Below are positions 34,310-46,519 of a stretch of 64,000 nucleotides of DNA, piece after piece. Positions within the stretch are counted from its first letter, which is position 1, and each line of letters starts with the position of its first letter. The position numbers and the translations under genes are program-made. The stretch comes from Diphasiastrum complanatum (lineage: Eukaryota > Streptophyta > Lycopodiopsida > Lycopodiales > Lycopodiaceae), in the NCBI GenBank assembly GCA_029204225.1, contig CM055109.1, positions 24,762,422 to 24,826,421 on the forward strand, written 5' to 3'. The notes under the pieces are model-generated. The model searched no databases, was not told the origin of the DNA, and saw nothing but the letters and a program-made list of their open reading frames with translations.

Positions 34310-35357
34310 AAATTCTTTCTATCCAGATTACACAACCAACTGAAATCCGATTTGGCAACAGAACAATAAAGGTGTTAGGTAAATTGTGGTAAATTGCTAA
34401 CATACCGAAAGTTCCTATCAATAGATTGTCATAGAACAAATAACAAAACTATAACAGCTTAACCTGAGATATCAAATTTTGACTAATAACCATTCACAAA
34501 CTGCAATAAAATTGAATAACATGATTGCATTCCACATCTCTGCTATTACAATACAATACAACAAATTGGCAGAGTATAACCATCACATAAACTACAATTT
34601 TCATTACATCAAGGATCGTACCAAGGGAAAAGACATTACTCAAGTTACATTCCATCTTAACACTGACATATACATAATTTAGACAGTGAAGGTAGTGACA
34701 CAATTCTACAGCAAAACTACTCGAAAGGTCCTAAGCAAGGCACTCCTACTTGCAACCTATAGCCTGACATAAACTTGTATCACAACTCACATAATGCTCG
34801 GCTCTAATCCTTTTGACGCTTGATCACACTTTTGCTATCCAGTGTAAAACCAAGAGTCCCCTTTGCGACTACAAGTTCCCTGTTTATACAATCCCGAACT
34901 CCCCACAAGAGCCTTCCCAAAACTCCACAAAAGACCGCCACTGTTTTGTATGCAGTTCTCTCATGGTTGGTACAACTTCCATTGCTAAGACCGCATCAAG
35001 GTCGCAATCATCACACATGCAGTTGCTTTCAGTCCATTTAGCTTCCATTCCTCTTTACCCGAATATGATCTTTCCATTCTAAGTCAACAACCCTAAAAAC
35101 AATCTTTTTGGTGCTTTTTGTCCTATCTACACATTACTAAACACACCCTAGTCATCCCTATAGCAACTTATGCTAATCCATCTACCTAACAACATTAATA
35201 CAACTAAAGGTCTAAGTTCTTAAACAATCTTATACATACAAAATACCTTAAAATGGCCCATCTAACAGGTAAGTTAGCTTATTTTGGCAACTCTAATAAT
35301 GTTGTAGTGGCCACAGTTGTAGTCGAAGCTATCCCACCAAAAACACTTCTAACCGGT
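34310..35357. other. Gene-free stretch
   Basis: No recognised gene or repeat on either strand. Short frames at 34813-35082 lack support. Confidence 0.4.
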
Positions 35358-35758
35358 TGTGAAGAATTGAAAAAGATTATCTATTGTAGATATAGGGGTC
35401 TTATGTTTTTAATATCAAGCATCTAGGTGTAGGATGCTGATAGGAACAAATTTGGCATAGATGGCAAATTATGCATTTCCACTTGTAATGCCACTATTGA
35501 GCCAAAATAGAGTAAGATTCTAAACTCGTGCCAATTGGAGTGTAGACAAGTGTAATTCTTTTGTTTGATGAATTCTAAGAGGTTCAATAGGATTTAGAGG
35601 GGTCCAATAAGAATTTTGAGCTTTGCTTGAAAATGGTCCAATAGAGTTAAGAGGTGCATGGATCAATGGTTCAATAGGATTAAGAGGTGGCAAAAGTGTG
35701 GTCCAATCATAGTTAAGCATAATGGTAGCTCGTGGATCTACTAGTATCATTGTACTCC
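35358..35758 (+). repeat. Truncated LTR of the element 2 family
   Basis: Starts TGTGAAGAATTGAAAAAG, the exact 5' end of the LTR at 6719, and follows it with minor differences to ACTAGTATCATTGTACTC. There it is cut off at about 400 of 682 bases. No internal element sequence adjoins it. Confidence 0.85.
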
Positions 35759-35780
35759 TCAACAATTGGTCATACTATAC

Positions 35781-36663
35781 TTATTGAGGAGTATTTACAA
35801 AGGCAAGTGCAGGGGGTGACATAGGTAATACTGATAAACTACATAAAGAATTGTCATTCAAAATTGGTTCTACCTTTACACCAAGAAAATCATCTAAATC
35901 ACTTACAAGAACAGGAGGAGGGGAATTAATATTTACAGGTTTAGGACGAGGAGGAGATTTAGGAGGTGGAGATTTATTCGGAGAGGAAGATTTAGCAGGA
36001 GAAGTTAAAGATGGAGTGGAAGGAGAAGAAGGAGACTTAGAAGGAGAATTAGGAGAATAATGCCTAGAAGAAAGAATAGTATTCAGAGGAGATGGCTTGG
36101 AAAAATGCCTTGCTTTAGATGGAGGGTCAAGAGACCTCCTCTTCTTTGAAACACTCATGTTCTGTATACGAATAACAAGCCAAGTTGGTTGAGATTGCTT
36201 TCGTTTTCTCCTCTCTGAATCTTGTTTTAGAGGAGAGGAGGGAGTAGATATTCAGCAAACTTGTCATATGTGTCATGCTAAACACAATTTTGAAATCCTT
36301 GGACATGATGGTCACCCTCTTGGCATGGACAGCTACAACAATAGTATCTGAAAAAAATTTCACCTGGAAATTCTCATATGTTGTGTGCAGCACCTCAATT
36401 GTCGTTACAGTCCATCTCACATCTACGGATAGACTTTTTGTAACGTCTCTGATGGATCTCTGTATGTGAGATTTCATAATCAAAAGATTATTTCTCTTCT
36501 GAAGCTTCCGAAAATCCTTGAGTCAGGGTGAGTCTCTTCTTCTGCCCCTTGGCCTAGGAGGTGGTGGTGGTGGACGAGGTGGTTGTTGTGGATTTCCCTG
36601 ACCCTCACCTGAAATTGGTATTCCACTCGAATGCCCTCGTGCTGTCTGCTTGGTCCGCGCCAT
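35781..36663 (-). pseudogene. Histone H3-like (CENH3-like?) gene with long C-terminal tail, copy 2
   Basis: Minus strand. The ATG is at 36663 and the protein begins MARTKQTARGHSSGIP; MARTKQTAR is the canonical H3 N-terminus. A Pro-rich linker and RPRGRRRDSP follow, then a TGA at codon 47 (36523-36525), then the histone fold LKDFRKLQKRNNLLI, SIRDVTKSL, VRWTVTTIEVLHTTYENF, FFSDTIVVAVHAKRVTIM and SKDF. The Trp in VRW, NLLI and KDF resemble centromeric H3, but the loop length is that of ordinary H3. A frameshift near 36275 leads into a tail in another frame: KKRRSLDPPSKAR, repeated SPSK/SPNK/PPKSPP motifs and an acidic end (SDLDDFLGV). Canonical H3 ends right after the fold, so the tail is unusual. 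Disabled by the TGA and frameshift. Confidence 0.75.
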
Positions 36664-36860
36664 TACTGTTGTGTAGTAGCGGATCAGTGCACGATAATTT
36701 TGATTTCAGGATCAGACCTCAGGTCGGGCACGTCAAAGCAATACCTGAGCTCAACAAATCCGTTAGCTGGTAGCGGATGGGCGCGAGCGAGTAGTAACAG
36801 ATTGAAGGAAGTTGTTTTCGAACGCGCTGAATCGATATCGCATGGATGCAAATAGCTATA
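36664..36860 (-). promoter_or_regulatory. 5' region of the H3-like gene with histone hexamer and octamer-like motifs
   Basis: ACGTCA (plus strand 36730-36735) matches the plant histone hexamer. AGCGGATC (36678-36685) matches 7 of 8 bases of the plant histone octamer CGCGGATC. Both lie within 75 bases upstream of the ATG. The region is more GC-rich than its surroundings and is absent from copy 1. Confidence 0.45.
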
Positions 36861-37419
36861 AGCAAAAAAAATTTAGCATCGTCGATCAGTATATATAGAG
36901 AAAATCAGAAATGATTACAAACGTGGTGGTTTGGATGTCCAAGGCTCGGATTATGTTGATGATTACTCAGGGCTTTCAATCAAATCAATCTAAATATCCA
37001 TCAGTCATCAAAATGATTAGTCCATATCGAATTAACCATAATTAATTTCAAAAAAAATATGGTCACATCTACAATTAATGCTACAAAAGTATGCTATCAC
37101 ACTTCTACCATTTAATGCTAAAATTGACAACGTTAAGCTTTAAATATCATACCTTTTTTATATCCAATAGTTATAATTTTGGAAAATTCCGAAGGCCAAA
37201 TTTTCACTCGATAGCTAATCAACGCGCATATAAAGCATTTGAAAATCAGAGTATGGGTTCTCGTTGCTCATCTGATATTGGACAGAATATGAATAATAGG
37301 AGCTTGATTTGATAGATTCTACATAACTTTGGCCAGTATGAAGTGTCTTCCAAATCAAGCTTTGATCATACATATAGGGTCCAATAGTTTCAAAAAATTT
37401 GATAATATTTTGGTTTTGG
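36861..37419. other. Gene-free stretch between the H3-like gene and the Copia fragment
   Basis: No gene. The part up to 37154 is missing from block A1; from 37155 on it matches 9641-9900. Confidence 0.5.
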
Positions 37420-38805
37420 AATAGCGATTCAATGGATCCATCAACAAATTCAATGCAAGACTTTGTGTCACTCTCAAATCAAAGGTCCTGCCTTTGAAGA
37501 CACTTTTGCACATATTGCAAAATTGGTAACTATAAGAATTCTCATTTCTCTTCCATGTTATCACAATTGGAGGATGTTTCAACTTGATGTTTCTATTGCC
37601 TTCCTCGATGGTTACCTTGAGGAGAAGATTTATATAGAGCAACCATCTGGATTCGTGAAAGTTGTTAAAGAAACAAAAGTTTGTCTTTTGTTCAAAAGCC
37701 TCTATGGACTAAAACAACCACCAAGGTCTTGGTATGCAAGGCTCAACTCCTTTCTCATGTCACTCATATTTCATCTTAGTGAATACGACCCTTTATTGTA
37801 CATTAAGTTTGTAAATAACTTTGTAGTCATTCTTCTCATCTATGTAGATGATATCATTCTTAGTGGAAATAATGAGGAGCTACTTGAAGAAACAAAATGT
37901 GTACTTGGTAGTGAATTTAAGATGCAAGATCTAGGAGTTCTTCACTACATTTTAGGCCTAGAAATTGACTTTTGGAAAGGTCATGCTTTCATAAGTCAAA
38001 GTAGATATGCTCTTTCCATGCTTAAGAAATTTCAAATGGAAAATCGTACAGGCATAGATACTCCAATGGAGAAAATTGTAAAAGTTCCTATAAAAGAGGA
38101 TAAAAGATCCTTCGAGGAGTTCACTCTTTATAGGAGTCTTATTGGCTCTCTTATTTGCTTAAGAGTCACTAGGCCTGATGTAAGTTTTAGTGTGCACAAA
38201 CTAAGCCAATACACGTAGGATCCAAAGATATGTCATTGGAAATTGGCAAAGAGAATCTTGAGATATGTATCTTCTACCTTAGACTATGGATTGATCTATA
38301 AAGGAGGCGATCTAACTTTTGTTGCATTTTCAGACTCGTATTTTGCAAGAGACAGAGTGGATAGAATATCCACAAGTGATTACACGGTTTTCATTGGAGG
38401 GAATCTAGTTTCTTGGCTATCAAATAAGCAAGCAACTATATCCTTGTCATCTTGTGAAGCTGAGTACAAAGCTCTTACAACCACAACTAAGGAAGTTTTA
38501 TGGATCAAGAGGCTACTTATGTAGCTAAAGTGTTATGGAGATGAAGACCTTCCAATTATCAATAATGATTACATCTCAGCTTGGGATCTTGCAAACAATC
38601 TTATATTCCATGCAAGGAGCAAACACATCGAGGTAGCTCGTCACTTTGTAAGAGAGAAAGTAATTGGGAGAGAGATCTTATTGGAGCATGTTGGATCTTC
38701 AAATTGTGTTGTAGATCTTCTCACCAAGACATTGCTCAAGAATGCATTCGTCAAGATGAGATCTAATCTTGGCTTAATCTCATAGTCAATGGTGAATAGG
38801 TAGAT
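37420..38805 (+). pseudogene. Copia RT/RNase H fragment (block A2)
   Basis: Better preserved partner of 9900-11269. An open frame at 37463-38218 covers [60 protein letters not shown] and FSVHKLSQYT, then a TAG. RNase H follows (SDSYFARDRVDR, SLSSCEAEYKAL), with another TAG near 38522 and a final stop inside the SLGLIS end. It has lost GAG, protease and integrase at the same point as the A1 copy, so truncation preceded the duplication. Confidence 0.85.
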
Positions 38806-38821
38806 ATATTTTAAGGAGGAG

Positions 38822-39504
38822 TGTAAAAAGCCGTAAAACATATCTTCCTGTGTTGAATTTGGGGGCTATGCTCACCTTATTTCTTGTAAATATTTTATTG
38901 TATATTAAGGTTTGTGAAGTGAGTAGATAACCTTCTAGAAAAGGTTGAATTTGAGTTAGGTAGATTCAATTATGATGTCATGCAAAATATTAAATGACAT
39001 GCAATGTTAGTCAGAATGCATGTATGCAACATGCAATCAGTTTACATAATCTACACATGTCTAGGTGGCTTAGGGAGCTGACATGCAATCCATGCAACAT
39101 CCGTGCATGCAGTTTTACATGTGGATCTATGATATATGAGTTAACTGGAAGATGTGGACATTCCATGCAAATCCACTGTAGGAACTCAAGCCTCATTGAT
39201 GTAAGGAAACTTTGGCTTGCTTTGCCATATTGTGAATATTGAGATTTTGGTGTTTTGGGCTCATTCTCTACCCGAGTTTTTTTGTTATCATTTTATCTCA
39301 GTACGCAGCCTATTTTTCCCACAATGAGCACTATCATAGTAAGGAGTTAGTTTTTTGGTCTGTGATATGCCATTGTGCTCTTGCCTTGGATGTTTCAACT
39401 AAACCGTTCTTTGATCATTCCCGTGCAATCACAACACCCCATAAAGATCCTGTAGGGTGCTAAAAACTTCATAATCAGTTGATTGGGGGTACTTTGTTGT
39501 AAAC
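38822..39504 (+). repeat. LTR of the block A2 Copia fragment (approximate end)
   Basis: Begins TGTAAAAAGCCG after AAGGAGGAG. Matches 11288-12045 apart from the 73-bp tandem unit. The right limit is set by the start of repeat alpha. Confidence 0.5.
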
Positions 39505-40390
39505 GTACTGGTTATCAACTGATATTTTGGTTTTACTTTGACATCTAGTAACATCAAAGGTTTTGGTAATATCATATTGGCGACAATATAGTTGTCACAA
39601 ACATTATTGATACCAATTCAGAGTTAGAAGTGTATATGTTTTACTTTGGTAATTGTAGCCAAGAATATTCGAGCACTAAGATTTAAAATGGCAAATCTTG
39701 TTGACGATGATCCAATTCAAAAATAAGTTAGCACTACGAGTACTATCCTTATACTAGATCTTGAGATCTTGTATCATGCAATGCACATCACACAATGATC
39801 AATCATAGCAAATGACTTGGATGTACTTAGAGATTCTTGCTTCATGGTTGAGCTCTTTAGTATTTGTTTTTTAAACAGATCTATTGTCACACATGTTCTT
39901 GAGTGTCTACCTTTCATTTAAGAACTTCTTCTGCATTTGTCTCTTGCCAAGTAGAAGCTTGGGTGATGAGATATCATGACATGGGGCTAGTCTAGCCTTT
40001 GTAAATATGCCATTATATTTTGAGTAATTCATTAGATGCAATATCATCATACCAAAAATTGATGTCATGTTCATTAATACTTTTGAAATATTATAATTAA
40101 AAATTGAATTCAGCATAGACAAGAGACAATGAACGTGAATCTGATAATAAAGCCAATACATATGATGATGCTGCTATCCAATCTGTGCACCCTGGAGAAG
40201 GGCCTCAATGGCCATCTAGAATAGACTTTGGATGATTGATCTACACAATAATAGATAAACTCCAACTGCTAAGGAATGCTTCTCAATATGGTAGTTAGAC
40301 AGTGGCGACCACCATCAGAGAGAGTGATCAGCGAAATACCAAAAGTGTCTTTTTCACATAGGGAGTCGGAAGGCCAAATGATGAAGAGGC
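39505..40390 (+). repeat. Block A2: short alpha piece then shared non-coding stretch
   Basis: 39505-39690 matches the first 180 bases of repeat alpha. It then jumps to a match with 14165 onward, so about 1.95 kb present in A1 (12200-14165) is missing here. No gene. Confidence 0.7.
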
Positions 40391-40495
40391 CATACCGTCG
40401 GGGCCGTTGGGGAGCTCTACCCCCCAAACCCCCTGGATCCCCTGTTTCTTGGGGGGATCCGCCCTCCGAATCCCCCAGGACCTCCTGCTATGCAT
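40391..40495 (+). other. GC-rich island, second copy
   Basis: CCCCCCAAACCCCCTGGATC and TTTCTTGGGGGGATCC, in the same setting as 14876-14975. Confidence 0.7.
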
Positions 40496-40654
40496 TCCAG
40501 CCATCTCCTAACCAGCATGGTCTCACATTAGACCCCATACTAACAACCGTGCTCAATATTGGCTTCTCCTCATAACAGGGGCCTTACAAATTTGAGCTCA
40601 ACTAGTGACAACTAAACTTGGAGCTGAATATTTAGTTATGTCTAACAAGCTTCG

Positions 40655-43124
40655 AGAAAATTGACTATAGAGAGATCATGCACGTTGTTGAGGATAACTT
40701 CATCTATGATTTATTTAGTAATATACTATATATAATTATCATTTTCCAAGAAAGAGAAGCAATGCTATTCGTATGATTTGATGATACAAAAGACAAAAGG
40801 ATGGTTATGTGAAAAGTTACTGGTTATCAACTGATATTTTGGTTTTACTTTGACATCTAGTAACATCAAAGGTTTTGCTAATATCGTACTAATATACTTG
40901 TCACAAACATTATTGACACCAATTCAGAGTTAGAAGTGTATATGTTTCAATTTGGTAATTGTAGCCAAGAATCTTATAGCACTAAGACTGAACATGGCAA
41001 AGACCCTCAATAATTTTTACATTTCCTTGGTCTGATCCATGCAAATACCTTTTAGTTATAGTCGGTCTCTTAGGTTTGGTAATTGTTTGGACAATGTTAT
41101 AGTTGCCTTATTAGATCAGAATTAGATTGATAGTAATCAATAACAAATATGAAAATACTAACATATTGAACATGTGTTGGAAGAAAGATAAGACGAAAGT
41201 CAACATAGTAGATAGATCAAACTATTGATTACTTCTCGTAAAACTCATACATCAAATGACACACTCTCAGCTAGTTATAGTGCAAAGCGGTTTGCAGATG
41301 TAGCTTAAAAATTAACATGGCTGTTAACATGACATCAAATGACACACTCTCACCTAGTTATAGTGCATAGAGGTTTGTAGACATTGGATGTTAACATGAC
41401 CAGTCACTTGGTTGGATTTACATCATTACATATCTACATCTTCAAAATAGTTTGGCCCCAATCAATAGAATTTGCCTTTACGATGTCAATTTTAATACAT
41501 CAGACAAAGTTAGCTCATTTAAACTTCTATATCATATACAGAAAATCTAAACTGCACATTAAATGTATAGTTTATTACAAAGTAGGGCTCCACAAACTTT
41601 GTAATTTACAATCATTCTCTAATTTGCCATTAATTTAAGTCATATACAATGAAATAGAATGGCATTTAGGATGAAATAGAAATTAATGTTTAATAATATA
41701 ATTGGCCTATTCCCTTATCAATTTAGATTAATTAAAATAATTCTTGTTGAATTGAGATTCTGGAAAATTGCACCATCACTTAGATTCCTATCCTAGAACA
41801 ATCTGCATTTCAAATAAGATTAAAAAACAACCAAACAATTTCTATAATGAATGTAAAAATTTGCAGGTTTGGGACTTCTATGAGGATTCCTTTGGGCATG
41901 CATAAAAACCCATGAAAACCATTAGAAATTAATATTGAGTCATCAAAAGTTTGTATATCCTAAACCTTAACAACTAAAATCTAAACTTTGAAGATTAAGT
42001 CATAAACATGGTAATCGTTAAAAGGTTGGCCACAAAAAACACCAACTCTATCCTATGTAGTGAGATTCCAAAAAATCAACAAACATTTGCAAAATTAAAA
42101 AATAAACAAATAAATAGGTAAACATAGATGAATATGCGTGGAAAGAATCTAAACACCCAAAAAATGACCTATGCTAGATCTCTACAATATGTGATGAGTT
42201 AAAAAACGACTATCATACCACGTGAATCAACTCGTTGGACACGTGCATTGAATTTAGTCATAAATCACAAATTGCATCCATAAGCTATTGCTGACAAACA
42301 GAACTAGGTGCACCCCAAAACTGCAAAAAAGAAATGTGGCTTGTCGCCCATTGTGATGTTGTTGTTTAATTATTTTTACTGTAGCCTCCGCCTATCCAAA
42401 AAGGAAGGAACGAATTTCTATGTTGGTCACGTGATAAGTCTTGGAAGCTTTCCCACACAAGCATATGGTCATAATGAAACTCTTCGCAATCATATGGTAC
42501 TATTTAAATATGCTATGTGCCATTTTAGAATTTAATAAGTAGGGAAAAGGGATGCATAGGCCTTTTCATTTGTGTACTCTCCTCAATAACCCTAACATCA
42601 TTTTAAGGAACGAGTGTCTATTTAGGCCTTGTTGACATGTGATATTATTGTATTTGTTGACACTTTAAGTAATAATTATGAAGGGCTTTCTAGATTTTAG
42701 AGCCATGGCTCTAAGTACAGTGGATCCAATGTAAAAGTTACAACTTTATTTCAATAGGCCAAAGCTATTGTGGGCTTTACGGCATAATGCCCTCGAGCAT
42801 GAGGATGCATGCAATTGTGATTGATTCTGATTAAATCATAAGAATAGTAAACATGCATAGTTTAATCATTATATTAGTGTAACGAACACAAGTAAACACT
42901 AAGAAATATAAATTATTTGATGTACTTTTCTCACTAATGGCTAAAGTAGCAGGAACCAAGAATTAGTGCTTTCTAATTCGAATACTCACGCTGGAACTGG
43001 TTTTAGGGGAATTACTCATTTGGAATTTAGCACCGTCGCTTTTGGTTTGAAATTTTTCTACTCCAGCTAATGTCGTCTCTAGTGTCTTTATAAATCAAGT
43101 ACACAAAGGTAAAGCACGCTCTCT

Positions 43125-43126
<2 letters not shown>
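40655..43126 (+). repeat. Repeat alpha copy 3 and S1 upstream region (block A2)
   Basis: Matches 15131-17566 throughout with scattered differences. No gene; leads into the CT tract and S1-like copy 2. Confidence 0.75.
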
Positions 43127-43177
<51 letters not shown>

Positions 43178-43213
43178 CGCTCTGTGCCGCGCGCGCTCTC
43201 TCTCTCTCTCTCT
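43127..43213 (+). promoter_or_regulatory. (CT)n tract before S1-like copy 2
   Basis: A longer CT microsatellite than in copy 1, interrupted by CGCTCGCTCTGTGCCGCGCG, and without the TA run. Confidence 0.6.
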
Positions 43214-43468
43214 ATGGCCATCATTCACTTATTGTCTATGTTTGCCACCTTGTTTCTACTTCAGGTGTCTTTGGCTTCGTCTCTAGACGCTTCCTTTAGC
43301 GTAACAAACCTATGTGATGATTTCATAACAGCGAGTTGTTCAGACGGGACTAAATCTTTGGGCGTCCATGTGGTGCGCAGTGGTCTCAGTTGGTCGTATA
43401 ATTTTACTGCAACTGAACAAACCGAATATATCTGTGATTTCACAAGAAGGGAGGGCATTACATTGTAG
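43214..43468 (+). CDS. S1-like secreted protein, copy 2 (short)
   Basis: 84 codons: signal peptide (IIHLLSMFATLFLLQVSLAS), then FSVTNLCDDFITASCSDGTK, SLGVHVVRSGLSWSYNF and TEYICDFTRREGITL, then TAG. The stop falls where copies 1 and 3 read CAG GCA, so it ends about where the family match ends in copy 1. Either a TAG mutation, or TTGTAG is a splice acceptor. It differs from copy 1 at about a dozen sites over 240 bases by eye. Likely a recent pseudogene or a truncated secreted peptide. Confidence 0.5.
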   Translation: MAIIHLLSMFATLFLLQVSLASSLDASFSVTNLCDDFITASCSDGTKSLGVHVVRSGLSWSYNFTATEQTEYICDFTRREGITL

Positions 43469-44589
43469 GCAGCCGACCTGCAGATATGGACTTGGAAATT
43501 GAACTTGGACGTAAGGCTAAACCTTCTTTCTCTGCTAATTCTTTTGATTGCATAGCTAAAGTGTCATGGTCTGAGTCTTGCTCGTGATTTTGGAATATTA
43601 AATTACAGATTGCAAAAATCTAAAATGAATGTGCATTCCAGCGTTCAGTCGATGCGTTTAACAAAGTGTGGCTCCCTTTTTTCACTCAGCCGCTGTGTTG
43701 TCATTCCACCCAGAAGTCAGGTAATGTCCACATCCCCATGATGTCTTAATTAGGTAAGTATGTCTTGCGATTGTTACACGTGCAATCTGCAGGCTAATGG
43801 TCTGTGTTTGCTTTTCTATTCAAATTACACTGGACATGGACTTAGCATAAAACTAATAGCAAATCCGCTGCTGCAACTTGCATCAAGTATAGGATTTTTA
43901 GCCAGAGAAACCTGATACAAGAATAGACATGGTCTATCTGAAGTGTGCCACTATCTTGTCGTACTCTTAATTTCTATTTGTTTATAGATTGACGTCTTTT
44001 TGCAATCTAAGTTATAATAAAATTAGAATCTATAAAACCTTGGCAGTACCAGCAATGTCAATGGAGCTTGGAGAATGCCTACGTTGTTATGAGTATCTAT
44101 TTGCGTATATGACCTCAAAACTTATCGTTTTCTTGCTACCTTTCACAGCATGAAGGAAATCCGAATCTAGACTGGGTTGTCAAACCAACTGGAATCTGGT
44201 TACTATACAAAAACGGTAGGGAGGGAAGTTTTGTGCCTTGGATGTGATGCACAAGTCGATTGTTGACGATGCAAAGGTGATCTTCAGCTTTGTGATATTG
44301 TTTTTGTGCAGTTAAACTATACACTTGTTGTTCTTTTTGTCCTCAGCGTGCCTTAGGTAGTTAGTGTACCATTCAATATTCAATGTTAAGATTCTGAGGT
44401 AAGCATTGTAAGAACCAGAAAGCCTAGTTCAATCAACGTTAACATCACTATTAGCGTATACAGTAAACACTACTGCCTGCTTGGTACATTCTCTGCATAT
44501 TGACAATTCTTTTCTTATCTATTTCACCGGCAATGTTGTTCTAACTTTTTATCTGGCTATGTGCGTATTTCAACCTGGCATATAATTAG
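43469..44589. other. Downstream region of S1-like copy 2
   Basis: No gene; matches 17890-19254 minus about 230 bases. Confidence 0.55.
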
Positions 44590-46105
44590 ACACAAGGCCT
44601 ATATGATAGGTTGTAATATCCCAGCTGTACTTGTTTGTTGGCAGGTCTTATCCCTACCATGATTGGATTTACGCCTGGGGTAAACGAGTACTCATCTAGA
44701 TAATCAAACAAATGATTAGGTTAACGGAATTCTAAGAACATGAGATTCCTATTTAGGTGTTGGGCTTCATTTGTCTTCTCCGAATAAAACAAAAACCTCG
44801 TGGTATCATACCACAATGGCCTTTCCATAATGGTGAAACTGTTGGATTGATAAAGGAGATCTTTTTTATTACAATTTTATCTTCGAGATACAAACAAATG
44901 CATTTAGTAGCTTTTTTGCTAAAGAGGTGGTTATGGGTAAATTCAATTATGGTGAGATTCGTTTGTTTCTTTTAGCGTTTTAAGTTGCAAGAGGTTACAC
45001 TATCACATCCACTACCACAAAAGTAAATAACATTTTTTACAATTGTACAATTAAGATTGCACATAATAGGTGATCTTCTTTTGATGATAATTTCTTACAA
45101 AGGGTTTAGTAGTTGGCCACTAAATATGCTCGCCATTTTGGAATTTTGGTCAAAAAGAAACAAATTTCAAAAAGGTAGCTCAAGTTGGCAATGCTCCTCA
45201 AATATTCACAACTCTTATTCACAATAATATTGATAAGTACTCATAATAAATTAATAAACACGATCAATATTCACAAGTAATCAAGGTCAATATTTATTAT
45301 AATAATGATTAGCATTCACAATAATCATGATTAATATTAAAGCTATTCACTTTTTAGTATTCACAATTTTAGATAATTAGTGCCAACCATCAAGCATGTA
45401 GACTTCAAGACACATCATTGGAAACTCGATCAATTCTTCATCCACTATAGAAAATAATTTGGATACATCCTCCATAAGAAGACACTATCATATACAATAC
45501 AAATAGATCCTCAGAGAAATTCGGTTGTCATTTTTCTAGATTCGAGCATGCAAGGGCACAATAAGAAGACAAACATTGTGGAATCAAGCAGGCACCAATG
45601 GAAAAAAAATTGTTTGCTTTTTTTCAAGCATGCATGCTACGTTCTTGTTTTCATGAATGCAGACTCACTTCCATGTTGCATAATTGAGCCCTCCACCAAT
45701 GGCTAAATCTAATTGTGAGATTGGAGTATAATCAAATTCACAAATCTAAATTGAAAAGTCAATAATTTTATTATTTAAAGCTTAACAAATACATAATACA
45801 ATAAATTAAGTCAAAAAATTGAAGTTCATCTAACCTATAAATACTTACCAGAGCATAGACCAATGATAAGGTCATGCAACTTGGAGATCATTGAAAAATT
45901 TCCATGGAAGTTCTTTTGTTATATAGACTTGAATACCTCTAAATGAACCTCGCATCCTTGCTAAAAAAAATTAAAAACAAGAATTCCACTAAAGGCATGT
46001 CAAAAAGAGGTGATAAATATCATTTAAGTATGGGCTTTGGAGAACTAAAGTTGATCACAAATCCTTTTAGGCTAATTTAAAGCCAAATAAAAATGCTTGT
46101 CAAAT
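44590..46105 (+). repeat. Repeat beta copy 2, left arm of an inverted repeat
   Basis: Direct copy of 19255-20730 and inverted partner of about 46590-48100. The Copia fragment joins it at GGAGATTGG (about 46113). Confidence 0.8.
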
Positions 46106-46106
46106 T

Positions 46107-46459
46107 GGAGATTGGCCTTGCACACACAGTGCACACATTGTTGCAATACATGTCGAACCCATGACTACCACATTGGAAAGTTCTACAAAGAGCACTTGAT
46201 GTACATACAAGCCAGAAAGCACTATGCTTTGTGTTATGACAGATATTCCAAGAATGCACCAGTTCTAAATGCCTATTCAAACTCAGATTGGGTTGGAAAA
46301 GTGGATATTACAAAATGCACCTTTGGCTACCTGTGCTTTCACGTAGGAGTACCAATTTCATGGAACAATCAAAAGCAAGAATGCATTTCCTTGTCCGTTA
46401 TTGAGTCCGAATATGTTGCATCCCTCTGTATAGTAAAGGACATTATTTGGCTTCGATGA
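46107..46459 (+). pseudogene. Copia RNase H fragment in the loop of the inverted repeat
   Basis: The open frame contains LNAYSNSDWVGKVDITKCTF, PISWNNQKQECISLS and ESEYVASLCIVKDIIWLR, the Copia RNase H core ahead of the usual C-terminal end. It belongs to the lineage seen at 20877-21500, not to the other Copia elements of the window. Only this short piece remains. Confidence 0.7.
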
Positions 46460-46519
46460 TAACTCCAATATTTGCAATCTCAACCCACTAACTTGCTAAA
46501 TACATTTAAGCTAGATTTC

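Noticed and set aside
34813-35082. Two overlapping open frames of 73-89 codons
   Set aside because: Neither strand shows a domain, signal or splice context; frames overlap in different phases.
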